A stretch of DNA of 64,000 nt, taken from assembly GCA_905116865.2 (NCBI GenBank), contig CAJHNH020001995.1:1-64000 (forward strand). The letters run 5' to 3'. Position numbers and translations under genes: made by a program. Below the pieces are notes generated by a model that ran no database searches, was not told where the DNA came from, and worked only from the letters and a program-made list of their open reading frames with translations. This DNA comes from Candidula unifasciata (taxonomy: Eukaryota; Mollusca; Gastropoda; Stylommatophora; Geomitridae). This document shows positions 52,640 through 63,784 of the stretch, piece by piece; position 1 is the stretch's first letter; the number at the start of each line of letters is the position of its first letter.

Positions 52640-52950
52640 AGAGAAAATAAGCTGCATAAACAACTGACATCACAGCATTCAAGGCATTCACATAAGCACT
52701 CCATCCACATCTTCAGCAATAAGCTGGCCATCTTACTTTTTCTTTGAGTGTTGGCCAGATCCTTTAGTCACTTCCTGCTGCATTATTCTTTCCAAAACAA
52801 TTTGATCTACCCACACTTTTGTTTTGTTTGCAAACTCACACAGGACGTTTACATCTGCTTTGACATGCCCCAACTTACAATCCAGTGAGACATAACCAGC
52901 CTGCTCATTTCCCAACACATCTGCATCATGTCTTGAACAACTATCAGATC
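52640..52950 (-). mobile_element. RNase H-type LINE fragment
   Basis: ACAACTGACATCACAGCATT, TCCACATCTTCAGCAATAAG and minus-strand GNEQAGYVSLDCKLGHVKAD are decayed forms of the 60040-60765 family. Confidence 0.65.
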
Positions 52951-53204
52951 ATGAATCGATATATTCTGCTGAAGATTAGGATGTGCAGAACCAAGATTAG
53001 CTAGCAAAGCATTTGGTGCTGTTGATGATGATGATAAAACTGCTTCTTCTTTTTTCTCTACTCCTTGAATACCCGGCGGCATCAGGACCCACTCTAGGAT
53101 GTTTAAAACTGACCACGGTCAGATGCTGGCCAAAGAATAAACATAATAATAATAATAAACAGGATAAAACTGCAACAACAACAAAAACAACATTTCTAAC
53201 TTAC

Positions 53205-53389
53205 GCATTATACGGGACATGGGTGTGCCTGGCCTCAATTCTCTGCCACCGACCCAGATGTCTGGCACTTTTGTGGAGAAGGTGGAGGTAATGCGGAGGC
53301 AGAAAGTGAGAGGTCAGCATCAAGAGCGCACTCAGCCATGTCAAGCAGACATGTTGCCACATCCACCATGAGTCATAGTACAGTGTGTT
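53205..53389 (-). CDS. TMEM39: TMEM39A/B homologue, first exon found
   Basis: 185-bp exon coding NTLYYDSWWMWQHVCLTWLS, ALLMLTSHFLPPHYLHLLHK and SARHLGRWQRIEARHTHVPYNA. It matches the family block YYDxxWxxxHxxxxWxxAxxMLTxxxLPxxYxxLLHKxAxHLGxWQ. The acceptor is ATGTTGCAG ending at 53390 and the donor GTAAGT begins at 53204. Enters in phase 0, leaves in phase 2. The upstream half of the protein (N-terminal membrane segments) was not found on the minus strand between 53.4 and 64 kb. It probably lies past the window's right edge, or in short exons I missed. Confidence 0.93.
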
Positions 53390-53397
53390 CTGCAACA

Positions 53398-54108
53398 TAA
53401 ACAAACAACAAATTAAAACACAATGATTTATATACACACACTTTAGTTATCTCATGCCCTAAAATTGAGACAACTCCAAGATTTCATTTTATAATACTGT
53501 TAAGAAAATCAGTCTTATTTTTTTTGTGTGCTGATGAAGGCTTTTTGGCTAAAACATCCATTCATCTATTTTGCTTGTGTAAAGCTGATCCATTCTATTT
53601 TTATTTTGGCAATGAACTCAATGTATTCTGGCAAGTGATACTGCTTCAGTTGTAAAGCTTGGTGTCTCACGTGGGATGTACAGAGTGATCTGCGACAACT
53701 TACACACATGGTCGTATGTAATAACTGAATTGCCATGGTATGTGAAAACTGAAATATTTTATGATATGTAATAAGTGATGTAACTCAGATGTAAGTCACT
53801 GTGATACCTAATTTGTAGTGGTGTGCATGTGGTGATATGTGACAACTTACACAAGAAGGCAATGTGGTACCTTAATCGTAGTGATATTCAATAAATTTCA
53901 TGTAGTGTTACATGATTATGTAACTTAATAAGGTATACCTTCTTCTTCATTCATCATTTCTACATTAAAACTTTAAAGAGCAGTTAGCACACTGTGCTAT
54001 CGTTTACAAGTAAGGCTGTGATATCTATGCAAATACAGATCTAAATTCAGAAGAAAAAAAAAATTGTGTTCACATTTTACAATAAAAATGTTAAGGAAGT
54101 AGTGGGTC
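53398..54108. other. Intron side upstream of TMEM39 exon; degenerate repeats
   Basis: GATATGTGACAACTTACACA and GTAATAACTG phrases recur between 53680 and 53900. No exon recognised. Confidence 0.4.

Positions 54109-54109
<1 letters not shown>

Positions 54110-54141
<32 letters not shown>
54110..54141. repeat. 32-base C homopolymer
   Basis: Uninterrupted C run, the third long C run in the window. Confidence 0.9.
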
Positions 54142-54142
<1 letters not shown>

Positions 54143-54449
54143 ACTCCAGAACCATTACAGATAAAAAGTGTCTTTAACTATAGTAATTAGGTAACACCAT
54201 AAAGGGTCATAAAAAACTTGTTAACAAACAAAAACTGAGGGAATCACAGAAACAGTTTTTTTTTTTTTTTAACCATCGAATTAGAAAATAATATATTCAA
54301 TGAAATAATTAGGCATAACAAGATGATGCTTTTCACTTTACTGAATATTCTTTCCAAAGATTAAAGGAAAAACAAATTAGCTTACAGAAGAAATGACAAA
54401 AAAGAGAGGAACAGACCTATAAATATTGTTCACAGTAACCAAATGTAAA

Positions 54450-54534
54450 GGTCCGACCTGGAAGTGACAGCCGATGGTGGCTAAATTGATGCATGACTAG
54501 CTGGATGTTGCAAGGGCTCTTTGGGGGCGAGTAA
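54450..54534 (+). mobile_element. RNase H-type LINE fragment
   Basis: GGCTAAATTGATGCATGACT then AGCTGGATGTTGCAAGGGCT matches the region after the RNase H domain. The family B SINE interrupts what follows. Confidence 0.6.
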
Positions 54535-54712
54535 ACAGTAAAGGACCATCTTCCCTGCCTTCCTGCGTAGTGGGCATAAGGGGCTAGAACTATATTTCAC
54601 AGACCAATCAGCACTTGGTGGCTGATGTGCTCAGCATCATGCCCGCTATCTTAACTTCCCAGGACTGCACCTAGTGCCCACTTAAGGCTGGGTCGACCTG
54701 GTAGCCAAGAAT
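54535..54712 (-). mobile_element. SINE family B inside a LINE
   Basis: GTAAAGGACCATCTTCCCTG, GGGGCTAGAACTATATTTCA, CCAATCAGCACTTGGTGGCT and CTGGGTCGACCTGGTAGCCA in reversed family order. The head is truncated by the following SINE. Confidence 0.8.
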
Positions 54713-54714
54713 TA

Positions 54715-54825
54715 GAGAGGATAGTTGCATATCCTTTACAGGACGTTGCAGAACCAACCCCAGCAGCCCCCCCCTGGCTGTTGTGTGGTTTGTCTAGGCA
54801 AATTTACGCCCAGTATTTTGAGTTA
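54715..54825 (-). mobile_element. SINE family A, partial
   Basis: TCCTTTACAGGACGTTGCAG, TGTTGTGTGGTTTGTCTAGG and CAAATTTACGCCCAGTA. Only the 3' half is present. Confidence 0.8.
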
Positions 54826-54932
54826 GACAGTACTGAGGCAAAAATAGACATAGATCATAACGTTCTGAAGATAATGTTGCAGCGAGAAGCCACCAAGAGA
54901 TCTGGTCGAGGCTCTACCCTCAGAGGAGAGGT

Positions 54933-55183
54933 GAGATTGACACACAACTAGAATGTTGAGATTGACATACAGCTAGAATGTTGAGATTGACACACAACTA
55001 GAATGTTGAGATTGACATACAACTAGAATGTTGAGATTGACATACAACTAGAATGTTGAGATTGACACACAACTAGAATGTTGAGATTGACATACAACTA
55101 GAATGTTGAGATTGACATACAACTAGAATGTTGAGATTGACATACAACTAGAATGTTGAGATTGACATACAACTAGAATGTTA
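54933..55183. repeat. 25-bp minisatellite, 10 copies, inside a LINE end
   Basis: The unit joins TTGAGATTGACATACAACTA and GAATG with a strict 25-bp period. The flanks, AGAGGTGAGATTGACACACA and ACTAGTACCATCGGAATTGA, are the consecutive parts of the RNase H-type LINE 3' end. The array is thus an internal expansion of that LINE. Confidence 0.9.
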
Positions 55184-55270
55184 CTAGTACCATCGGAATT
55201 GAACTCTGTGCTTGATGCTGAAGACAGAGGACAGAGCACTTATGGGAAGTTTCCTGAGTGCTATTAGTCG
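55184..55270 (+). mobile_element. RNase H-type LINE 3' terminus
   Basis: GATGCTGAAGACAGAGGACA, GAGCACTTATGGGAA and a GCTATTAGTCGGCTCTTA end match the family terminus. Confidence 0.7.
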
Positions 55271-56239
55271 GCTCTTAACTCATGTCTTACTAGGCAAGCA
55301 AACATGCCTCCACAACTCCATGAACAAATACTTCAGTACAATCACTGACCTTGCAAACTGATTGTGCGTATACAGTTAACTCAATACTTTACTTAAAATC
55401 TCCTTCGCTGACTACTATTGTGCAGTGTTAAAAGATAACTTGAGCAGTAATTTCATTATTGATATAACAGTATTACAATGTTAAGTAAAATGTCCCTTTT
55501 TTTTTTCTCCCCCATAATGGACCCCTGGAGCCCATATAGGGATTCAAGTCATTAAGCTATATCAATACAGACAAAAAGGATGTAATATCATAAGTAAATA
55601 AGTGATATCATGACAGACAAACAGTATCAGATTATCAGTAAATAAGCTAATCCAGACAGACCAACAGACAGATTGACAGACAGACATAAATACCAGACAG
55701 ACAGAAAGAGACAGATTATAAAATCCTAAGTAAAAAAGCTACATCTGGACAAATAGACACAGATAGACAGTCAAACAGATAAATTGAAGACAGACAAGAT
55801 AAAACATGAAGATTCAGACAGGCAAGCAGAAAAAAAACACATTAAATAAGCTTCTATAATTATACACACTGAATAAGAGCACACTATAACAAGAAAAATA
55901 TAAATAACTGCTAACACGAAACAAAACTTGGCAGGATGACTGTAAACATGCAATGCATTTGGTAAGTTACTCATGCAGTGAACAGACAAAAGTAATCAAT
56001 AACTCAGGAAAGCCAAAGTGAATACTGATAAATCACACACTAAACTGTCATATCAGGCTTTCACTGTACACATTCCTACTTGTATGTTATCTGCTAGTAG
56101 TGGCTATGTTCTTAATATTTTCTCATGTATTTTTGGTAAAGAGGGTGCTAAAAGGTTACATAGAACCTGTTCTGCTGTTATGGCAGCGAATCTTGGAATG
56201 TCAGTGAACACATTAAGAAGAATCTGGAAGCAAGAGAGA
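55271..56239. other. Intergenic; CAGACAGA-rich patch at 55640-55800
   Basis: Degenerate GACAGACAGA repeats and AT-rich sequence. No gene supported. Confidence 0.45.
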
Positions 56240-56244
56240 TGTGG

Positions 56245-57395
56245 TTTCTGAGACAAATGTTACAAATATCTTGGATGGCCAGAGTAACTAACACAAATTG
56301 CTTGAAAGAAGCTATGAAAGTAGATCTCTATATACAACAATAAGAAAGAGACAAACACTGTTCTTTGGCCATATAATGAGGAGAGAGACACTGGAGAACA
56401 TCGTGACAACTGGAAAGATCAGTGGAAAAAGGGGTAGAGGCAGACCAAGAGAGAAGATACTGGATGGGCTGAAACGATGGTGTCAGAGGCCAGGACAACT
56501 CTGATGATAGTGAATCAACACGTATGAACGAGTTGACCTTCAGTACAACTCAGTATGAGAGCGGACAGCTTGACCACGGAATAAACTGGGTCCAGTTAAC
56601 GGACCAAGTCTAGTTCACACACGGATTACTGCGTGTCTAGCCGTGAACTCGGGCCAGAAACAAAAAGCTTTGTGCGAGCTGGTTGAGGGAGAGTCATGTA
56701 CTGAGACGGGACGAGACAACAAGACGGTACGCTTTGACTAGGTAAAATTAGGTTTAGTGATGGTTAGTTGAAATAGGATCTTTGTGTGTAGTATCTATGA
56801 TAGGCTGTGTTTATATTTAATGTTTCGACTAGATAGTATAGAGTTAATGTTCTTTGTGTAGTAGACATTCCATGCAGTATTTGTTTGAGCAGTTAGTAAA
56901 GGTGTGACGCGCATTGTAAATGGTGATAACACTGCCCGGTCACGCTTAGGCCATACACCTTACGTGTAACGCTGAGTTCCGTGTGGCAATAGACGGCGGC
57001 TTAATTAGCCCTGAGAAACTGTCAGCTAGGAGTCGTGCTCCTTGTAGATCCATGGGGACCTGCGTGGGTTGACCAGTGATTGTAAAGCTGCTCATCGCCA
57101 GGGGTTTCGGATAGGAACTGCCTAACTCAGTTGAAGTGTTTAAAGTCTATTTGTTCATTGTACATTAAAGATTATGCTTGTACTCAGCAGGAGTGTGTCC
57201 TAAGTGTGTCTAGGTAGTGAAGTCTGTTAGCTGGCCTACCTAGCCAGCCATATTAAATATTACAGAGTAAAGTAGGTCCCTGACAGATGGGATGGAGGGA
57301 TATCATCAAGAGAGCTGTTCAACCAGGCATCGTGATCTGTGGAGACACATGAGCACCTACGCCAGTTGGCAGGGCACATGATGATGATGTATTTT
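56245..57395 (+). mobile_element. LINE 3' tail split by a solo LTR
   Basis: Left part: FFGHIMRRETLENIVTTGKI, SGKRGRGRPREKILDGLKRW. Right part (57291-57395): DGGISSRELFNQAS-like, WRHMSTYASWQGT-like, ending in (ATG)n. The two halves rejoin around the LTR at 56481-57285 and match the intact tail at 36420-36830. Confidence 0.85.
56481..57285. mobile_element. Solo LTR, 805 bp, with 5-bp target-site duplication
   Basis: Begins TGTCAGAGGCC and ends GTCCCTGACA, giving TG...CA termini and a 6-bp terminal inverted repeat TGTCAG/CTGACA. The exact 5-bp duplication GATGG flanks it at 56476-56480 and 57286-57290. Inside, ATTAAA near 57164 could serve as polyadenylation signal and TTTATATTTAA near 56809 as a TATA-like box on the plus strand. 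No internal retrotransposon coding region is present, so the full element was lost by recombination between its LTRs. The superfamily (Gypsy, Copia or Bel/Pao) cannot be decided from an LTR alone. Confidence 0.9.
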
Positions 57396-57429
57396 TAGTT
57401 TCACAATGTTTATAAGTCTGTTGTTTTAA

Positions 57430-57905
57430 CTAATGATATTGACTGTCTTCTTCTGCCTATCTAGCCCATAGTGGAGCATAGGCCCTCAACCAACTCACGC
57501 CAAATCATTCTATCCTTCCCTAAATCGCACTTAACCTCCGTAACCTGGATCTACACACCGGGTCATGCGGGCGTGAAGGGAAATGAGCGAGCAGACCAAC
57601 TGGAAAGCACTGCACTAATGATTGCGGGGAAAAGCATGGACAGAGCAGATATCGTCAACGCTGTACGAACTGGGCTAGTGGAGAATGAGGAATCCCTGAC
57701 ACTAACACGATTGCGTGACATGGGAGTTAAGCATGGTGATGCACATCTTTGCCGTCTTCGAGGCCGAGAAAGGAGACAATATAACCAGCTTCTCATGGGG
57801 ACAATTAGTAGAAGTACTTTAGAGTGGCTGCTGCTTCAGAGAACTGAGCACGCATGGGTATGCCCAATGTGCAGTAACATTAATTGTGATAACAGAACAT
57901 AAAAT
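57430..57905 (+). mobile_element. LINE RNase H and C-terminal domain fragment with open frame
   Basis: An open frame of 143 codons reads HLTSVTWIYTPGHAGVKGNE, RADQLESTALMIAGKSMDRA, ESLTLTRLRDMGVKHGDAHL, RERRQYNQLLMGTISRSTLE, and HAWVCPMCSNI. It has the RNase H PGHAGVKGNERAD motif and a terminal CPxC half-finger. The first ~100 bp (57430-57530) belongs to a minus-strand LINE end. It is the best-preserved RNase H segment in the window. Confidence 0.85.
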
Positions 57906-58369
57906 AACATCTTAGTAGGGAGTCGGCAGTATGAAACCCAAGTTCAAGGTGTCTCCTTCGTGCCAAAGAACTGCATGGCTGTTGGGTGAACAGTCGTTAA
58001 CGATGGCAGGCAGGTCGTTGTAGGGGCGACGCCTGCTGGTGGATGTAATGTCTTAAGTCCCTTCCCCAGCTAATAATGAGGGTACTGCTGGGGTGACCGT
58101 TTATTAACCCTCATATAATTCTTCCGGTCAAAATGGACGCTAGGTAAGGACACCCTTTTTTTTTTTTTTTTTAAAGCCGTGGCAAATATTTTTTTTTTTT
58201 TGCCAGACGGTGGCCGTTGCATTTTTGCTCCATTTGTAGACTGGAAGGATGTAGTTTCGTCGCCCAGCTTCTGAGTTGAGTGCATGGCGTGACACTGAGA
58301 GCTGCGTTTGTTTTTCGTTGGCACAGGAGCGGAGCATATGTGGGGTGACCCGTTTGCTATGAAGCTGAA
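57906..58369. other. Intergenic, nothing recognised
   Basis: T runs at 58157-58172 and 58190-58201. No supported gene. Confidence 0.4.
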
Positions 58370-58565
58370 ACTAGGATTACCAGATCCTAGGGAGAAAACT
58401 GGAGTACATCGTAACAGTAGGAAGGATGGAGGGGAAAAGAGTCAAAGCAAGAGAAAAGATGCTGGATAATCTGGCATAATGGCGTGGACGATTTTCTGTA
58501 TCAGAGTTGACTGAAAGTACACGAGCCAGAAGGTTGTGGATATTCATGACTAATGCCACGTATAA
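58370..58565 (+). mobile_element. LINE 3' fragment
   Basis: Traces of the SELTESTRARRLWIFMTNAT end followed by AAGAAGAAGAA. It is a plus-strand relative of 4940-5330 and 44185-44600. Confidence 0.7.
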
Positions 58566-58859
58566 TGGACTTTAAGAAGAAGAACACAAGAGGTTTTTAC
58601 TATACAATCCTTAAGACCGCTGATTCCCAAATGATCAGAGGAACTGTCCCCAGGGAGCAGTGAGAAGGTCAGGGCGTACTTTACAGTGCACTTAATACAG
58701 ATAGAACTGTTTTGTTTGTCCAAGGGAAGCAGCTTGTGGAGCAAGAGGGCTGTGGTTTGAAAATGTTTAGGAAAATAACTCTAGATCATAAAATATTAGA
58801 GGAATGATAGAAAGAATAATAAATGACAACAGTAAGAAAATAGTCTCGTTTTTAATTGG

Positions 58860-59020
58860 CAATAGACTGGTCCAGAGTGTTCTCATCATTCATCTATAAA
58901 ACCACATCTCTGCAACTGCCAAATAAGTTTCCAATAATTTACCAACTATCCAAGATTTGCGTCCATATATCACTGTAAGATTTATATAGCTTTTAAGAAC
59001 TCTCAACTGACAAAGAAAGA
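58860..59020 (-). mobile_element. LINE 3' fragment
   Basis: GTTCTCATCATTCATCTATA, AAACCACATCTCTGCAACTG and CCATATATCACTGTAAGATT match 5225-5325. Confidence 0.65.
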
Positions 59021-59639
59021 TTGCATAAAATATTCTTCATTCTGTAAAATGCTGCCTTCGCTTGAGCTATTCTACATTTAACTTCTCTAATATATCTTTT
59101 ATTTTCAGGGTACTCAAATGTTTAAACATATCAGCTTGCCTAGGGACTGTCCTATTTACTTTGATGTTGCATCTCCTGAATACTTAGCTTAAAACTAATC
59201 TATGTATGTTTATACTCCTGATGACTGAAAAAATTTTTTTCACTGAAATGCCTTTGATTTTCCTCCTGCATATAAATAAGTGAATCAAAATGACAACAGG
59301 TTGGTATATTTAAAAATTCACCCTGCAGATAGAATAATTGAAAAATTAGCACATGATTTTATCAAAGTAACCAGTTTTTTTTTCTTGTCATTTCTGCTCA
59401 TGAGTGTAAGGGCTATGGGTATTGGCATTATTTGCTAATTGGCCAGTGTGGAAAAAGCAAAAAATTACAATAAAATTGACAACACAAATACAAGCACACT
59501 CAAAAAAAATATTACTCCATTGCACTACAGTTACCGTCACTGTCACTACTACCTGTATTTACTTCTTTCTAGGGTGTAAACAGGGGAGGGGGGGGGGGGT
59601 GCGGGGGCTGTAAACCTGAGAATTTATGGCATAGCTAAT
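59021..59639. other. Intergenic; G run at 59585-59600
   Basis: No supported gene or repeat family. Confidence 0.4.
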
Positions 59640-59775
59640 GTTGTCTCCACAGGCCGCGCAGGTTAGGATGTTTTATTTTGCCCCCTACATAAAAGTACAT
59701 CACCTTAACCGGGGTTGAACCCAGGTCTTCAAAAATGAGAGCCAGATATAACCGCTCAGTTAGGTAATTACAACA
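59640..59775 (-). mobile_element. tRNA-derived SINE, family F
   Basis: On the minus strand the head reads CCTAACTGAGCGGTTATATC (A-box-like), then GACCTGGGTTCAACCCCGGT (B-box-like), followed by GGTGATGTACTTTTATGTAG. Single copy in the window. Confidence 0.65.
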
Positions 59776-59817
59776 AAATAATATTTGTAAGATTTACTAA
59801 ATTCATGATGCTGTTGA

Positions 59818-60005
59818 GTTGAGCTGAGTCAAGAATTGATATTACAGCACTCTGGGCATCCCCATGAATGCTCCATCCTCATCTTCAGCAGCCGGGGCAG
59901 AATTTCAATACTGATGGTACCATTCACAATCTGGTTAAATGTCCGTCTTGCCTTTCCTCTGAGTGTAGTGAGCCAGCCAGACCCTCTGGTTACATGATGC
60001 TATTG
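59818..60005 (-). mobile_element. RNase H-type LINE 3' end
   Basis: CAAGAATTGATATTACAGCA, CATCTTCAGCAGCCGGGGCA and ACTGATGGTACCATTCACAA are the reversed 3' end of the next element's family. Confidence 0.7.
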
Positions 60006-60039
60006 TTACAGATACCGTCAACTTAAAATGTCTTTGACA

Positions 60040-60765
60040 TATTTATTAAAAAAACTTGCATATGTGATTGGACAGAGCTAATGGGTCACAAACTGAAGAG
60101 AAAAAGAGGTTCAACAAATGATTCATGACAATTCTTGCCCAGGGGATATGATTATCTATGCAGATGGTTCTGTGCTGAGGGGTGGATGAAGTTGTGGGGG
60201 TTCTTGGCCAAAGTGAATGGATGTCGCTTGGTGCAACAGGGCCTGGCACGTGTCACCATGGCATCTGGGTTGAGAATGGAGGTGCACGCAGCCACTGCAG
60301 CCTTCCGCTAGCTTCAGAATCAGCTGTACATACATCATAATTGTGAAGGCCTCACAGAGCGTGCAGAGAAGGGTGGAGTATGGTGTACTCCGTGGTGAGT
60401 GGCAGGTGTCGCTTCAGAGGTCCTGGGTGGTTGGTGTCTTTTGGATTTTTTCTCCGGGTCAGGCTGGTCTATTGGGAAGTGAGCAGGCAGACAGACTGGG
60501 CAGTTCGGTTCTGCAAAACTCTGTGGTGAACTGATGCGTGACAAGACAGATTATGTGGGAGCCATTTGGAGGCAGTGTGGAGGCGTAGATGGATCGTCAC
60601 AGTCTGAGGGAAATGAAATCGGTGCTGCGAGCAGTGACCAATGATCAACATTCAGGGGAAAAGTGAGATAAACATACAATGAGACTGTTACCGTTTAATC
60701 TAAACTGCCACTCTGCGCTGGCTGCTGAAGATAGGGATGGAGTGCTTATGGGAATGTCTTGAGTG
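60040..60765 (+). mobile_element. RNase H-type LINE fragment
   Basis: Broken frames show YADGSVLRGG, HVHAATAAFR-like, LRGEWQVSLQRSWVVGVFWI, FSPGQAGLLGSEQADRLGSS and the 3' end GCTGAAGATAGGGATGGAGT. FSPGxAGxLGxExADRL is the RNase H C-terminal signature. The 3' end is shared with at least seven other fragments here. Confidence 0.8.
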
Positions 60766-61640
60766 TATTTATGTTTATTCGTAATTAAATATTTAACATA
60801 CTGACTATTAAATGTAAATATATTTGTCATAAATATCCAACACGGATGCTTGTCAACTAATACAACAGTCGAATCAACAAAGATCAAATAAAGACACAAT
60901 GTCAAAAAGTGCAGTTTGCGGCTAATGTAGAGAAACTACAACAAAAAAAAAAGAGAGAAACAACATTTTAATACTGAAGAACCACTTACCCAACTAGAAT
61001 CACAATTACTGTGAGCGTGCTAATCACATATTATTAAGATATTAACATTGCATATCACATAAATTTACCATTAAATTGTCACACACGAAAATCAATATGG
61101 TATGGTGTGTTTAGTATAGGCCTAATGTATGGCTGCTTCTATACTACTTGATCATGCATATTAGTACATTTGTTCCTGCAGCGAGGTGCTGTAATCTTTT
61201 GGGGGTGGCAGGTTCGATTCCTGGCACAGTAACTAGAGCTTTCGATTTTTATGTTGTCTAGTGTATCTTTTTATTTTTCTACATCTTTCTGTTAGTGCTG
61301 ATAAATTCATTTGTTTGATATGTAGATCCTGTAGATAAGGGGCACAGTATCTATGGTATAGTTACATGTAATTTAGGCTGTAACATTACTTTGAGACAAA
61401 CAGTATGACAAATAAGCATGTACTATTTGGCACACATAGGGAGAAGTAGAGACAGGAGACAAACAACAAGTTAATATTGAGGAACCACTTCCCTAATAAG
61501 CTATCACAATTACAGTAAGCATGCTAGTCATATATTATTTAGATATTATGATACCCATAATCAATATGGTATAATGTGATGGTCAAGGCCTAATGACTGG
61601 CGTTCTAACTGGCACTATCTAAAAATAGTTACATATAAAC
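60766..61640. repeat. Diverged duplicated segments and SINE family G copy
   Basis: GAACCACTTACCCAACTAGA with CACAATTACTGTGAGCGTGC (60980-61020) recurs as GAACCACTTCCCTAATAAGC with CACAATTACAGTAAGCATGC (61480-61525), each followed by a similar AT-rich block. A family G SINE-like body lies between them at 61190-61340. Confidence 0.6.
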
Positions 61641-61685
61641 TAGACCAGTGTTTTTTAAAGTAGGCTCTACCACCTCAGTGGGTTT

Positions 61686-61757
61686 GGTGGGCTCTGAAAT
61701 TGCTGGGGGGGGGGGGGGGGGGGGGGCATCAGGTAAAGTTTCTGGTGGGGGGGGGAT
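61686..61757. repeat. G-rich runs
   Basis: A 21-22 base G run near 61686-61707 and a second near 61747-61756. Quadruplex-prone. Confidence 0.85.
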
Positions 61758-62045
61758 AGATCATCCCAGTCTCAAAAAAGATCATCACAGTCTTGAAATA
61801 GATCATCCCAGTAGAAATAGATCATCCCAGTAGAAATAGATCATCCCAGTCTAGAAATAAGTCATCCCAGTCTAGAATTAAGTCATCCCAGTCAAGAAAT
61901 AAGTCATTCCAGTCTAGAAATAGATCATCCTAGTCTCAAAATCAAAATAGATCATGTCTTGAGATAGATCATCACAGTCTTGAAATAGTTCATACCAGTC
62001 TTGAAACATATCATCCCATTCTAGAAAGAGATCATCCCAGTCTGC
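61758..62045. repeat. ~20-bp minisatellite, about 13 copies
   Basis: Unit close to GATCATCCCAGTCTAGAAAT, with variable length and GTC/GAT alternation. Confidence 0.85.
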
Positions 62046-62049
62046 AGAG

Positions 62050-62220
62050 AATGATGCAGTGAAGAGTCACTGGGTAATCTGGCCAACACTTAACACTTAG
62101 GGTAGGGTCAAGACATATATGCACTAAGACTATTACTGGTACCATTGGAACTGGAACTCTGGCCTGCTGCTGAAGAGGGGAGCTGAGCACTTATGGGAAT
62201 GCTATGATGTCGATTCTTAC
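62050..62220 (+). mobile_element. RNase H-type LINE 3' terminus
   Basis: ACTATTACTGGTACCATTGG, GCCTGCTGCTGAAGA, GAGCACTTATGGGAATGCT and ATGATGTCGATTCTTACC in family order. Confidence 0.75.
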
Positions 62221-63149
62221 CTCATAACTGAAGAAAGACTACAAATATTTTTATTTATGTGACCTGTGTGTGTGTGTGTGTGTGCGATTTATTTATTTTT
62301 TTTAAAGTTTATTGAGTGTATGAATTTATATATGTGCATGCTGCCCAAGTTAAAATACTTTGGCAACTGGGATAAAAAAAAGAGCAGTCCAAATAGACTA
62401 CGACCTGGGTTACATTTTCAGATTAGAAAAGTTACCCTCACACATAAAAAGACTATAAACTATATGATTCTAGTATATACACATCTGTATCATCATCGGT
62501 GCTAAAGAGTTTGTGCACTGTGCTGAGATTCTACCTGTATAATTTATAGCTGGAAACTGGAGCTCACATGGAGATACCCATGTGCAATAAAGGGCTCATT
62601 TAACCAAACCACATCAAGCACTGCCATACATGCTACTCTAAACCTCAGCATACATTTAAATATAAATTAATTGTTTAGTCTACGAATCATTAAAAATAAA
62701 TGGGCACTGACAAGGAAAACAGAATGAAAATAACATACTAAACAAAACATAAACATACAAAAAGGTGTATGTTTTTCAGTATCAAGAAGATGTTATATTA
62801 TTTGTTTTACAAATCTAAGTTGAGTTAAAATAATACCATTAGACAGAAAGAGTCAAAATCACAACTGGGGCAGATGGGTTAATGAAACAACTAGATGTGT
62901 CATAAATAAGGTAGGAAAGTAGATTTACATTAGTTGAAACCATTAAATGCACGGTAAATTGCTTGGTATTCAATGAGTTAAATAACAGTGTCTTGCGATG
63001 TATATAAAAAATATAAGCACTTTTATTTTCCAGACAAGTGCTTAAATGTCTTCTTATTTCTGCTTCATTTATTTTGTCTTCTATTAACGACGCCAGTGAA
63101 TGTCTTTCATGCTTCACGTGGTACTAGATAGTTTGAGAAATGCAGTCTC
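62221..63149. other. Intergenic, nothing recognised
   Basis: A short (TG)n lies at 62266-62284. AT-rich; the frames at 62266-62505 and 62839-63117 have no family resemblance. Confidence 0.4.
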
Positions 63150-63375
63150 ATGGTGCATTTTACAGAACGTTGCAAAACCAATCCCAGCATTTTCTGGCTG
63201 TTGTGGTTTTTCTAGGCAAATTTATTGTCCAGTAGTTTGGCATTGCTTTCTGGACGGTCGGCTCTCGGTACCACGGTCGAAACCAACGCAAGACAAACCG
63301 TTTGCAGTAGGGAACGAACCCGGCACCCCCGACATTAGGAAGCAAGTTCGCAATGCCTAAGCCACAGGCGCCGAC
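63150..63375 (-). mobile_element. SINE family A, minus strand
   Basis: TTACAGAACGTTGCAAAACC, TGTTGTGGTTTTTCTAGGCA, CCAGTAGTTTGGCATTGCTT and the head region GGCGCCTGTGGCTTAGGCA (on the minus strand). It is a subfamily with a longer body than 12687-12893. Confidence 0.85.
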
Positions 63376-63415
63376 CTTATGATGCCTTGAAAGGACATAA
63401 ACAGAAATGTATGAC

Positions 63416-63632
63416 TTAGTGGCTAGACACTTTCCTGACATCCCTAAGGTCTAGGGCTCAAATCTGCATCAAGGTGGATTTTCCCAGCCTAAAATGGATA
63501 CCAGTTCTTGCCCTGAGAGGTAAAGGCAGCCAGTGTGATGATGATAATATCACCCGAAATGTCGATAAAAATATAAATCTAGCATCAAGTGGCCAAAGAA
63601 CCAGTGGTGTAAAAAGGGTCTTGTATTTACTG
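63416..63632 (+). mobile_element. SINE family B, diverged
   Basis: GACTTAGTGGCTAGACACTT, AAGGTCTAGGGCTCAAATCT, CCTGAGAGGTAAAGGCAGCC and AAGGGTCTTGTATTTACTG follow the family order with many changes. Confidence 0.75.
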
Positions 63633-63784
63633 TATTTGTTTAACATACCCATGTTAGATTAGTAGCTGATTAGTGGCTTATTAGTGACTGATTAGGGGCT
63701 GCCAAAATGCTGAAAATGTAATCATACACAAGCAACTGTAATATGATCTTGCATACCACTGTAATTATGTATCTTCTTCTTCTT

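Noticed and set aside
57471..57902. Host gene encoding an RNase H protein
   Set aside because: The sequence has LINE-type PGHAGVKGNERAD and CPMC motifs, lacks the first half of the domain and has paralogous fragments at 43390 and 50280.
60986..61080. Upstream TMEM39 exon (a GTAAGT-like donor on the minus strand)
   Set aside because: The codons before the donor do not match TMEM39, and the block recurs in a diverged copy at 61480-61560, so it is a repeat.
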